DNA of 64,000 nucleotides, taken from NCBI GenBank assembly GCA_028386065.3, contig JAKUCV010007841.1:92306-156305 (forward strand), in the 5' to 3' direction. Position 1 is the stretch's first letter, and every line of letters starts with the position of its first letter. Below are positions 20,601-31,441 of this stretch, one piece after another. A model generated the notes under the pieces. The model saw only the letters and a list, made by a program, of their open reading frames with translations. It searched no databases and was not told the origin of the DNA. This DNA is from Turnera subulata. Taxonomy: Eukaryota; Streptophyta; Magnoliopsida; Malpighiales; Passifloraceae. The position numbers and the translations under genes were made by a program.

Positions 20601-23600
20601 AAATTATATTTTTTTTATTTTTTTTTTGAGAATTAAAGTCAATTTCATTAAGAAAGCCAATCTAGAGTAAAGACTCTAGTGAGAACAACAGTAATACTGT
20701 AACACAGTACACAACAAATAGGACTAAAGTCCTAAGAAGCAAACTATTCAGGGAACTTAATTCCCTAATTAATACAAAGAGACTTAACATCTGGAGAAGC
20801 AGGACAACTCTTTAAAGGCTTCATATTGCAAAATCTCAACTGCAATTTAGAGCGAATGTCAGCAAGAATGCTTGCAGGTGGACGATGGCAGCTGGTAAAA
20901 TATCTCCTATTGCGCTCCCTCCATATATGATAGATACTTGCATTCCATGCTAGCCTTATGACCAAAGAACGGATGGATTTCTTCTGCAGATGGCAAACAG
21001 CCCAAGAAAACTCTAATGGCCAGCTTCCAATAGATTTAGATGTAGAGCAGGATGAGAGCAAATTATTCCTGATCTCGGAGGAAAATGGGCACTCAAAAAA
21101 TAGATGATCACGTGTCTCATCACATTGGGAGCAAAGCAGGCAAGAAGAATCAGAAGTGACACCCCATTTCCTTAATCTATCACGAGTAGTGAGGCGATTA
21201 AGGATAGCAAGCCATCCAATGAAACTGTGCTTAGGAATAAAACATGAAGACCACAGCAGCTTGAACCATGATACACGAGTGCCTTTCTGCCGTATAAATT
21301 CCCAAGCACTATGAATTGTAAATTGGCCAGCTGGGGAAAGGGTCCATTGCAATTGATCTGGGAGAGAAGATGGGGAAATAGTTGCAGTAGCTTCAGCCTT
21401 TAATTGATTGACTAAAGTAAGTCTAGAAGTAGGCCAAGACCATGTGCCATTTGCAATTAATGCACTTACGGGTGCATGTAATGGAATCTTTGAACCAGAT
21501 AGTATCTGGGCAAAAATTAATGGCTGCAGGTTTCCTCGTGGGTGCCAAGTATCCCACCAAACGTGAGTGCATTCACCATTGCCAACTATATGAAAAATTG
21601 CAGAAGGGAAGGAATTTCTGACCTTAAGTATTTTCCTAAAACTCCAGGAACAATCTGTAGGGACAAATAGACTCCACAAGCTGCGATGTTTAAGTATGTA
21701 GGTATGAACCCACGCCACCCATAAGGATCTTGCTTTGAGCAGAATATGCCAAATGTTCCTAGCAATGCAAGCTACATTCCATTCCTTAAGCTTTTTGATT
21801 CCGAGACCTCCTTCTTGTTTGGGAAGAGAAAGGACCGCCCATGAGACCTTTGCTTTGTGAGCATTTGTAGCATCTTTAGACCAAAGGAATGCTGAACATT
21901 GTTGCTCTATGTATGATAAAACTTTTGAGGGCAGAATAAAGACATTAGACCAGTAGTTTTGGATGCTAAATAACACCGAAATCACCAACTGTAACCGTCC
22001 AGCAAAGGTCAAGAATGTTGGAATGTCTTACCCGAGATTAGAGATAGCTTACCCGAGATTAGAGGAACACCCAAGTAGCGGACAGGCAAGGAACCATGTT
22101 GGAATCCACTGATTTGGAGGAATAAGGATAAGTGTTCCGCAGAAACGCCAACAAAGAAAACTTCACTTTTCATTGGATAAAATTGGAGTCCAGATAGAAT
22201 GTAGAAATCCTGCAGAAGTTGAGTAAGAGCAGAGGCAGCTTTGAGACTTCCATCTGAAAAGATCATCAAGTCATCCGCAAAGAAAAGGTGAGATATAGGA
22301 ATAAGTGAACATTTAGGATGATAGGGGAGCCTTGAATCTGCAGAAGCTTTGTTAAGCATACAAGAGAGAACTTCCATAGCTATAACAAAAAGATACGGAG
22401 AAAGAGGGTCTCCCTGATGCATACCCTTACCTCCTCTAAAGAAACCACATAGTGATCCATTTACTAACACTGAAAACATTGCAGTGGTGAGACAGACCCG
22501 AATCCAGTGGATAAACTTTGCAGGGAAATCCATAGCTTGTAAGACATTAAGTAGAAAATTCCAATCAACAGAATTAAAAGCTTTGGTTAAATCTATCTTC
22601 ATAGTGCATCTACTGGACAGCCCCTTCTTATGATAGTTATGGACTAACTCATGAGCAAGAAGGATATTATCAACAATTCTCCTTCCCGGTATAAATGATG
22701 TTTGATTGTCACTAATCAGTGAGGGAAGGCATTTTTGGATTCTATTGGCTAGAATTTTAGAAATGCACTTGTATAGTGTAGAGCAACAAGCAATGGGGCG
22801 ATAATCAGTGATCTTTTGAGCATTTGGAATTTTAGGAATAAGACTAATAATGGTGGAATTGATACCTTTAAGAAGTTTTCCAGAGGTAAAGAATTCCTGA
22901 ATTGCAGCAACTACATCAGTGCCTATAATATCCCAGGCTGTAGTAAAGAACTCAGCCGTATATCCATCTGGTCCCGGGGATTTGTTCCTGCCAAGAGCAA
23001 ACATTGCACTTTTGATTTCAGCCAAGGTAACATCAGCTATTAAGGAGTGAGACTGAGAGTCAGAAACCCTGTGATGGAGAAGTGATTTGAAATAAGAAAC
23101 AGATTCAGTGTTCACAACATGATTTTTCTGCCCCAAGAAAGAAGAAAAATGATGAACTATATGATCCGTCAGTTGGGAAGCATCAGTCAACAGCACACCA
23201 GATGGTGACATTAAGTATCTAATAGTGTTCCTTGCTTTCCTGACTTTTACTGCATTGTGGAAGAACTTGGTATTGGAATCACCACAAGTTAGCCAAGAAA
23301 TTCTAGATCTTTGTCTCATAAATGACTCCTCTACAAGCTTCAATTCAGAAAGATGTTGGCTAAGGCCACGCTCAGCAAGTAAGAGATCAGTTGACATAAC
23401 ACCACCAGAAAGAATTTGGAGTTGAATAGAAGATAGCTCCTGCTCAACCACTGCAATTTTCTATGATAAGTCACCAAATTCATGTTTATGCAATTTCTTT
23501 AGCTCCGGCTTTAGCATTTTCAGTTTTTGCCATAGTTTGAACATTGCAAAGCCTTCAATAGGAGAAGACCAAACAGAAGCGATAGTGGAAAGAAAGGAAG

Positions 23601-24640
23601 GGTGGGCGGGTGGTCCAAAAATTACAGAATTTAAAGGGTTTAGGGCCAGAAACAATTGAAACATGTGTGGTGAGTAAAATGGGACAGTGATCTGAGGTTC
23701 CAGGACTTAAAAACTGAGCTGTACTATTAGGGAAAGAGTTATACCAGCTAGTGTTGACAAGCAAACAATCAAGTTTTCTGAGTATAGGGTTATCTAGTTG
23801 GTGATTGGACCAAGTGAAATATGGGCTAGAATAAGGGTGGTCGAATAGACAGTTTGTTTGCAAGCAAGAAGAAAATTGGAGAATGTCAGGGAGAATATGT
23901 GAGCTAGAAGAGCTTGATTCAGCAGGTCGGAGGACAATGTTAAAGTCCCCAAGCAAAGACCAAGGGGAAGAGCCAACAACATTAGCAAATCGAGAAATAC
24001 TAGGAAAAAGGATGGAGCCACGAGCAGGAGCCTGATTAGCACCATAGACAAAAGAAATGAAAGAAGAAAACTGCTCACTTGGACAGGAAACAAAACAATG
24101 CAAAGCTTGATCATTACTATCAATAACTGAAATGTTGACTTTAGCAGACCAGAGGAGCCAAATGCGTTCCAACCGAGCATGAGTATAATTACTAGCAAAA
24201 TTCCAAGAGGAAAAGAATTCTTGTCGAATGCCAGAGACTTGGGTCAACTGAATTCTAGTTTCAACTAGACAAACAATATCAAGAGATAAACTGTGTAAAC
24301 GATGCAAAACTGCCTTACGCTTCTAGGGATCATTTAGACCCGCACATTCCATGTCAAGCACTGCATTATGTTGGTAAAAAGAGAGGAGCACCATTCCCTG
24401 TTGGGCCAATCTGGACAGGTTTAGCATCCCTTCCACGCCCATGTTTTGGCTTATTTTCTTTTGCCACTTTTTGGCTTACTTCAACTACACCAACAGAAGC
24501 AACAGGAGCATTCCTATCAGCAACAGCAGGAATGTTAGGAGAAGAAGGCACAACAGTTGCATTAATAGGAGAAGTTGTTGAGGAAGAAGCAACAGACACA
24601 GTAGCACAAGCAATAGAATGATTCAAAAAATATTAGGAAG
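20600..24640 (-). mobile_element. L1-type LINE, 5' truncated
   Basis: The plus strand shows a T-rich run at 20608-20630, which is the poly(A) tail of a minus-strand LINE. Upstream on the minus strand come the cysteine-containing C-terminal part, the reverse transcriptase, the endonuclease and the tail of ORF1. The 5' boundary falls near 24640, next to the inverted mariner fragment; no clear target duplication was found. Confidence 0.85.
20765..24626 (-). pseudogene. LINE ORF1 tail and ORF2 (endonuclease, reverse transcriptase)
   Basis: On the minus strand, 24626-24366 encodes a Lys/Pro-rich ORF1 end (SQKVAKENKPKHGRGRDAKP). 24307-23555 holds the endonuclease (LVETRIQL, LLGDFNIVL, FTWSNHQLDNP, SDHCPILL). 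23451-22009 holds the reverse transcriptase (SPGPDGYTAEFF, DYRPIACCSTLYK, QGDPLSPYLFVIAMEV, FADDLMIFSDG). 22012-20765 gives the C-terminal part with the zinc-knuckle-like CLLCSQCDETRDHLFFEC. Lesions: a stop at the ORF1/ORF2 join, a frameshift near 23600, a stop at 23461-23463, and a frameshift near 22010 where about 20 residues normally linking LG(V)PLISGK to LTFAGRLQL are missing beside a 21 bp tandem duplication. There is no RNase H domain, unlike the LINEs at 34836 and 42732. Confidence 0.92.
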
Positions 24641-24653
24641 ATAAATCTTCCAC

Positions 24654-25000
24654 ATCACCCGGATTGTTTGTTGGACTTCAAGCTCTCTTTCATGTGCTTC
24701 TCCTTCTCCACTTTCAATAGGAAACTCATTTAAATCAAACTGTCTAACTCTAAGAATCTTATTTTCTCCCTCTACTTTGAAATTTTTTTTGCCAAAGGTT
24801 TTGGACTCCTCGTCTATAGGAAACTCATTTAAATCACCCGGATTGTTTGTTGGACTTCAAGCTCTCTTTCATGTGCTTCTCCTTCTCCACTTTCAATAGG
24901 AAACTCATTTAAATCAAACTGTCTAACTCTAAGAATCTTATTTTCTCCCTCTACTTTGAAATTTTTTTTGCCAAAGGTTTTGGACTCCTCGTCTATATCC
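24654..25000. repeat. Tandem duplication, 179 bp unit
   Basis: The sequence from ATCACCCGGATTGTTTGTTG to GACTCCTCGTCTATA occurs at 24654 and again at 24833 almost unchanged. It doubles the number of DLNEFP codons on the minus strand. Confidence 0.93.
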
Positions 25001-25274
25001 CCAACTTTTGGAAATTCATTCAAATCAAAATCTAAACATACCTTATTTTCCTCTTGTGCTATTTTCTCTAATTTTTTCGGAATCTAACCCCTTAAAATCT
25101 TCACATTCTTTTACATTCATGGAGTCTTTCTCTCTAATTTTTTTTTGAATCTAACCCCTTAAAACCTTCACATTCTTCTTCATCCATGGAGTTTGGCACA
25201 TACATGGATTCTTCACTGTCTTCTCCTTCTAAAGAATCAGCTATAGAGATTTTTTCATATTTCTTCATCTCCAT
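24654..25274 (-). pseudogene. Inverted mariner transposase 5' region with DLNEFP repeats
   Basis: On the minus strand an ATG at 25274 opens an acidic peptide (MEMKKYEKISIADSLEG, SMYVPNSMDEEECEGFKGLD) with a near-repeat of the EEECEGFKGLDS segment, followed by stops. Further along comes FDLNEFP, present four times because of a 179 bp tandem duplication (near 25015, 24910, 24830 and 24730). The placement just inside the mariner terminal repeat, the acidic character and the DLN motifs match the 5' exons of the plus-strand transposase gene, so I read this as the start of a second, inverted transposase gene. The DDE part is absent; the LINE begins where it should be. Confidence 0.6.
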
Positions 25275-25565
25275 CTAGTTTTTTTTTAAAAAAAAAATTT
25301 GTATGTGATGAAGAGAGAAGGGGGAGAATGAGAAGAAATCGTTCCATTCTTTTAAGACAAAAAAATTTACTCAGTAATCTTAATTAAAATTTTACTTTTC
25401 TGTGGTTGTAAAAGATAATGCTATAAATAGGGAAATAATTATGTTGAGTTTGCTAGGTAAATAAGGGAAAAGAATTCTGATATATATTGGATATACTAAA
25501 ACGTCAATTAATTTGAAACAAATAAGGATATCTAGAACGACAACTAAAATGAAACGCAGGGAATA

Positions 25566-27480
25566 ATAGATTAGTATCATTCAAGAATCAAGTGACAAGA
25601 AATAAAAAAAAAGAATCAAAGGATAAGGAAATCAAGTGACATAATTGTGACACCAGTAACCACGTGTGCACGGTCTAACCCAAAAATCCAAAGTACAAAC
25701 AACACATGAGCAAAACTGGACAAGAAAACCACCAATTAATTAGGAGAAGGGCCGCAAAAAAATTCTAGTTTTATCATGATGACTGATGGCACCATCATTT
25801 ATTAATCAGCAATTAATGAAGAAAAAATCATCATGAGTAGCAGAATAATTTTAGTGACAAATCATTTTGTAATTACACCCAACTTTTTTTTCTTTTTTGG
25901 TGTTTCTATGATTTTGTCAGTCACCGACAGAATCTCGACGGGAGTTGACACACAAACCCATGTCCCCCCTCTCACGATACGTCGCTTTCCAGTTTTTCTC
26001 TTTCCTCCTTCCTTTCTGTAGTTGTTGTCGTCTACTAGCAAAGGTGGGGGGGGGGGGTGGATGTGATGTGACGACGATGACGGATTGTAGGCACAGGTGT
26101 CGTGATTTTTGATCGCTCCTTTTATTACATTCCGGAGATACCCCAGCCGCCGGTACTACATACCCAAAGGCTCGGGGCCTATTTTTGGGAATCTTTGAAA
26201 ATTCTCCATTCTAAAAACTACTTGTATTACTGTCTTGTCTCATTAATGGTCCCGAATAATCCAGATCCCTACCTCCCTCCTATCTACAACTACTATCTTT
26301 TTTGTGTTCTCCCCCAAAAACAAAAAGAAAAAGAGACAAAACAAAAATATATCAGTATGTGTTCATGATATGATTTATTTTTATCATTATGGAGCATTGG
26401 CCCTCTCATTTTCTCTCTGCTAGATCTTACTTTACTTATGTACCGGACGTTTCTCTTTATGATTTATAAAATGATTTTCTCTTTGTTCAAAAAAATAATA
26501 ATAATAATTCGCCTGTCATATGATGAGCAACAGTGCTCTGCAACATTTAGAAGGTGATATATTCAAGAGCCATCACACGGATTACATACTTACTAGGTTC
26601 AGATTGATTGTGTAAAATTTATTAATTTGCTTTTGACACCTGAAATTTATAGGAGTGTTCTCTCTTTTACTTATAGATGTAGATCTATGAGCCTATATAT
26701 ATTGGGATAATATAACTTTTTTTGAGAACTAATGTTTCACGGCTTACCATAAAATGAGTATCATGAAGAAGAATAAGGAAAATTAAAGGCAAAACAGAAC
26801 AACATTGATGATTGAACCGATAAATTTGTAATTCATTACTACTATTCGTATTAGAAGTATAAAAGGGGAAGGTGTCAGGTTTATAAGGTGTGCATAATAC
26901 ACACACAGGGGATGACATGGTTGGGATATTAGAAAATCCTCAATTCATTGAAGCACATGACGAAGTGGATAGTCTAAAAAGATGGAAAAAAAAAAATTGG
27001 GCCAAAAATTAAAGGGTAAAAGTCGTATCACATGGTTTTGTAATGCCAAATTAGTGCTGCAAAGGTGGCCGTAGATTAGGATGCCAAGTTAGATGTTGCA
27101 TGGCTGGCTGTTTTGCAAGAACAAAAAAAAGCTATGAATAATTGAGACAGATACGTAAGTCAATTTGTGGATGACGAAGAATCTCTCCCCAATTTTCCGT
27201 GGGTGGCAAGTCGTGCAAGGTGAGATCGGCCGTATAAGCGCCCAAATTGGCAAAATCTTATCTAAACTAATTTCTGGATTCCAATCTAACAAACACTTCT
27301 CCCCGTGAAAAAAAAAATGAGGATAATATATTTTATGTTGGTATGATACAGAATTAAATTATTATTTTTGAACCACATGATTAAAATCTGTTTTGGTGTC
27401 TCTAATGCCAAAGTGTTTATTTGTTTGAGTTTTATGATTAAGAACCCTAATCACCAACTAATTAACACATAAGGAGAAAA
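25566..27480. other. Intergenic sequence
   Basis: No gene was recognised. It contains a 13-base G run near 26046 and a short ATA microsatellite near 26495. ORFs in this stretch are short, mostly Phe/Leu/Ser-rich, and lack domains. Confidence 0.55.
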
Positions 27481-28562
27481 TGTTAGAGATAGTTGGACAC
27501 ACGATTTATAGTAGTTCGCCACGCAGGACTACCTCCACTACTCAAGGATTCCCCCTTGAGATTTCTTAACTTTCACTATGATGGCTTTTTACGGGTTCAA
27601 CCAAAAATCCCTTAATATAAGTTTTTCTTTAGGCTAAACTCAAATCCTAAACACTCAGCACAAAGCTTACCCAAGCTTTGCTTTTACACAATCACTCAGA
27701 ATAATACACAGAAGGTATCACTAAGTACAAATACTTTGTTTTTTTTCAAGAGATTGCTTTACTAAGTATGTGAACAAGAAAAAGCTTCACTCTTTCCTTT
27801 TGCTTCACTTGAGAACTGTAGGATTTTGCTGACTTTTGCTCTAACTCAAAATCTCAGTATGGAAGTTCTAAGTCTCCTCTTGAATCTGCATTTCTTTTTA
27901 TAGATGCAAGATGGATGATGTTAATTCAAATTTATCCATTACATGTCCCTTTCCATCCAGCTGGTTTGTCTTCTGAGACGACAGAGTGCCAACATTCATA
28001 TTGTCTGTTGTCCCTTTCACGTTTTGGCACGAGACACACTATTCAAGAGCTTTTTGTCATTAATATCATTGTTTAGCATAGCCCTAGGTTGGACATAGAA
28101 TTTTGAATCCATCTGATATTTGATCCGTTTAAGGTAGCTTTTATCACTGATTCAGACTCCAGAAATGATAGGATACTAGGTTGTTTGACCAATACCCATA
28201 GGGATTAAACAAACCAAAGTAACATGGGTGTCTTTTGTTGAAAGTGACATTACATGTCCATTAACACCAATTTCAATCCCACTCACTTCTTCTTCCAAGG
28301 AGGTTTGATCACAAGCTGGGCATTTCTCATATGAGCTGTAAATCATGGTTAGACACAAAAGATGCTACACATAGGTTTGTTATAATCAAAACCTAGTTGG
28401 ATCATTTATCATATAATATAATGCAATAATTATTAGTATAGTTAATTGCACTTAAAGGCATATTATAACAACATGATCAATGTGTCACATTAGTGCAAGC
28501 ATTATGGTAATAAACACAATTAATTAGCTTTAACCATATTGTTAATCAACATCAGATTCACA
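27481..28562 (-). repeat. 3' LTR of the copia element (about 1.08 kb)
   Basis: On the minus strand it starts TGTGAATCTGATGTTG immediately after the purine tract CATCAAAAAGGGAGAGAA and ends at CTATCTCTAACA. Only one LTR is present because the element is truncated at its other end. Confidence 0.75.
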
Positions 28563-28830
28563 TTCTCTCCCTTTTTGATGATGAAAAACCTTAATTGAAT
28601 GTGGAGATGTGAATGTAATGTGTTTTAAGCTCTCCCTTAACATATGCTCCCTCTAGGTAAAATAATTTTCCAATTTGTTCATTTTCCAAAGGACAAGAGC
28701 ATAGGGGACATAGAATATAAGACATATATTTAGAAAGCCACATTATATTAAAAATTAAAGTAAAATGAACATGTCGAAACACATATCCACATATTCCCGC
28801 AACTTCTCCCCCTTTTGGCATCACAAAAAG
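28563..28830 (-). promoter_or_regulatory. Multiple polypurine tracts
   Basis: Minus-strand purine runs occur at 28565-28577 (AAAAAGGGAGAGA), near 28630-28655 (AAGGGAGAG, AGAGGGAGC) and at 28806-28817 (AAAAGGGGGAGA). Repeated copies of such tracts upstream of the 3' LTR are a known Sirevirus trait. Confidence 0.6.
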
Positions 28831-29041
28831 CACAATAAGGCTAGACACATTTGGCACCGAAGATGCCAAAACTAAACAACAGCAACACACAGCAAAAGTA
28901 AGAACCAGATAGTAGCAACAGATAGACAGATTGGCATCAAAGATACCGAAACTAACAACAGAGTGCTAAAAACAGATAATAGAAAGTAAAAACATGCATG
29001 ATCCTAAGTGAGTATCAGATTTGGATGGCCGTGAAGAGAAG

Positions 29042-30967
29042 TCAAACACTAGAAGATTTCTGGCCCGACGAGTAATCAGAGGACTCGTCATCATCAGTAG
29101 ACTCTCCATGCTCAGCAATCAACAAATCCAATTGCGCTTTACCCATTTGCATAAGCTTGTTCATCATATACTTAAGTTCCAGCAGCTCTTCCTTCACATC
29201 CTTCATCTCTTTAATAAGAGCTTCAATGCGGGCATCCTTAGAATTGCTAGGCTGGGTGACATAGAAGACCCCATACCTATTTTTCTTGATCTTCATCTTA
29301 GTGAGTGCAGTGGTGCAAATGGACTCACCAAGGACAGGATGATGCACATTAGTAGGAATCACCTCAAAATGTTGAGCAATCAGGGTGATGAGGTTTCCGT
29401 AAGGCCGAGAAAACAGAGTAGGAGATGATGGAAGATGGTGAAGCTGTAATCCACTAGAATATTTGTCAATAAGCACCCTAGGAGCCACATATTACACGTC
29501 ATGAGAAGGGTTTGGTGGCCATTTCGTGGAGTTAGGACTCGGATTATGAAGTAGAGAAGAATTCTATGCTCAGCCGATAAGTCTTAATACTCACCCTTCT
29601 TAGTGAGTTGACCAAAGAGTGTCTTTCTCTACTTTAAAACACTTGGTGTGTTGGGGATATGGACTGGATTACCCAATGTAGTGTATCTAACAGATCCTTT
29701 CCTCAAATTCAGCAGCATCCTAATCAGTTTGGCGTCTACAAAGACAGACTAGCCACAAATCGAACTTTGAACACCAACAGTATTTCCACTATCATCATGC
29801 TTGGGTATCAAGTTCAAATGGAATTCTTAGACAAGGATTCATAAGATGGTACCTGAAGAGTGGCTAATGTGGTGAGCTGTGCATGTTCCAGAAGTTCCTC
29901 TACTCCACATCCACTCAAATCATCAAAATGCACAGTGAAGAACTTTAGGAATTTGAAGTTTCGACCCACATTTCCTGTAGCATCCTTGACATCCTCAATA
30001 ACATGTTCTGCCTTTTTTCGAGATCTGGACAACTTCTCAGTCTTTCTGATGTGTTGAACTGTGGCTTCAACTTCATCTTCCTCTTCAGGTTCAACATGTG
30101 TTTTCTCAACATTGTTGTCCTCAAAGGGTGGTGTCTCTCCTGATGCATCCTCAGGTGTAACATCAGGCATCTGATGATCATCATCATCATCATCATCCTT
30201 ATTATCCGATTCAGGGATATCAAGAACAACTTTCTCTTTACCTTTTCTGGACACTGGACCTCTCAACCGTTGTGTCTGGGTACAGTCGTGAAGATTTTAT
30301 TTTGGCATCGTAGATGCCATAAGTTTCTGGGATCTAAAGGAAGGCTTCATCTGCGGGACATAAGTGGTTTTGGCTCTCTTTAAAGGATATTTTTGAGCAA
30401 GAGGAATTTCATCATCAGAGAGGGTTTTCTCTGAAGACTCTTTAAGATTTTCAGGTTGATCCTCAGGAGTGAGATCTATGGGAACCTCAAAAATATTTGA
30501 CGTAGTAGGAGGAGGTTGATTTAGTTTCAAAGTAGGTTGTGGTGGTTGAGTGTTTTAATATTTTTTTCCAACTCAAGTTCCTTCACAAAATGGTCAATCA
30601 TTATTTTTCTTTTTATGGCAAGGAGTCTAGATTGCTCGCCAGGATCAGTGATGTGTGGAGGGATGCAGTATTGGGTCATAAATTGATCAGCAACAACAAC
30701 AATATTTTCGAGTGCCTTTGCTGCTTCTTGATCATAAATTTTCTCAGGTGGATTTGATGGAGAAGAAGTCATAGTTAGAGAGCATTTTTTTCTCTTATTT
30801 GGAGGCTTAGGTAGGGTGTTTGGAGATTTTGTAGAGGAAGTTGATGGAGGAGGTTTTGAGTGTCTGGTGTCTCGTGTAGGAGATGTCTTTGAGGTTGCTT
30901 TAGTTGAGGGAGGAAGAATAGGTGTTTCGGTGACGGGAGTGTTGGAGGAAACTTTAGTTCTTCCCAT
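29042..30967 (-). pseudogene. Sirevirus env-like (third) ORF, decayed
   Basis: The ORF starts MGRTKVSSNTPV at 30967, well downstream of pol. It has a Ser/Thr/Pro-rich basic start, an acidic middle (DNKDDDDDDDHQMPD near 30200), a conserved body (FFTVHFDDLSGCGVEELLEH, then VLIDKYSSGLQLHHLPSSP) and a heptad-like end (IEALIKEMKDVKEELLELK), which suggests a coiled coil. Reading must change frame near 30530 and again between 29814 and 29490, and TAA interrupts at 30297-30299. Such env-like proteins of plant copia elements have no proven role; I see no convincing fusion peptide or membrane anchor here. Confidence 0.7.
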
Positions 30968-31441
30968 ACTGAATAACTGACAATTTAATTTGAGGCTTTG
31001 ATTATGGTAGTGATGGCGAGAATATAGGCGTGGGATGAGGGTTGGATAAGGAAGGAGTTAAGTAGTGGTGTTGGGTTTCCATATAAGTCCAACGGTTATT
31101 AGGGGATTTTATTACCACATTAACACTCAACCCATCAGACCATTAGATAACGGTAATCTTGGCAGACAGATTGACGCACCGTCTGAGATTCACTGTAGCT
31201 GTTTTTTCAACCACTTGCAACCATGTCAGACCCGTGTCCACTAACTCAATTCTTCTCCCATAGATATTTTTGTACTGATGTCAAAGAAGCCAAAACGTCC
31301 AGATTCCCAATCTGACCATTAACCCACATCATGTGGACTTTTAGACTCATCATAGCTCAGATTTTCTAGAGTGATGTGTGTATTTTGAATGCATATTGTA
31401 TGCTCAAGTAGTCAGAGAAACGTACCTAGAGGTCCTTGAAT

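Larger units (their letters stand above)
16572..25563. mobile_element. Mariner-like element region with inverted ends (composite)
   Basis: The left end (CTCCCTCCGTTTCATTTTAA) and the right end (reverse complement TTCCCTGCGTTTCATTTTAG) are imperfect inverted repeats of about 30 bp, each flanked by TA, as expected for plant mariner-like elements and Stowaway MITEs. Inside are a plus-strand transposase gene (17103-19629), a minus-strand LINE (about 20600-24640) and a minus-strand transposase 5' region (24654-25274). Both halves look like 5' ends facing each other, so this is either a composite of two elements or one element rearranged before the LINE insertion. Confidence 0.75.

Noticed and set aside
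26046..26058. G-quadruplex from the 13-base G run
   Set aside because: A single homopolymer run without other G tracts nearby; a slippage tract is the simpler explanation.
28176..28358. 60-codon minus-strand ORF with CPACDQTSLEEE
   Set aside because: It falls inside the copia 3' LTR and the zinc-finger-like look rests on only two cysteines.
29021..29428. 135-codon plus-strand ORF
   Set aside because: It is the antisense shadow of the env-like ORF of the copia element.
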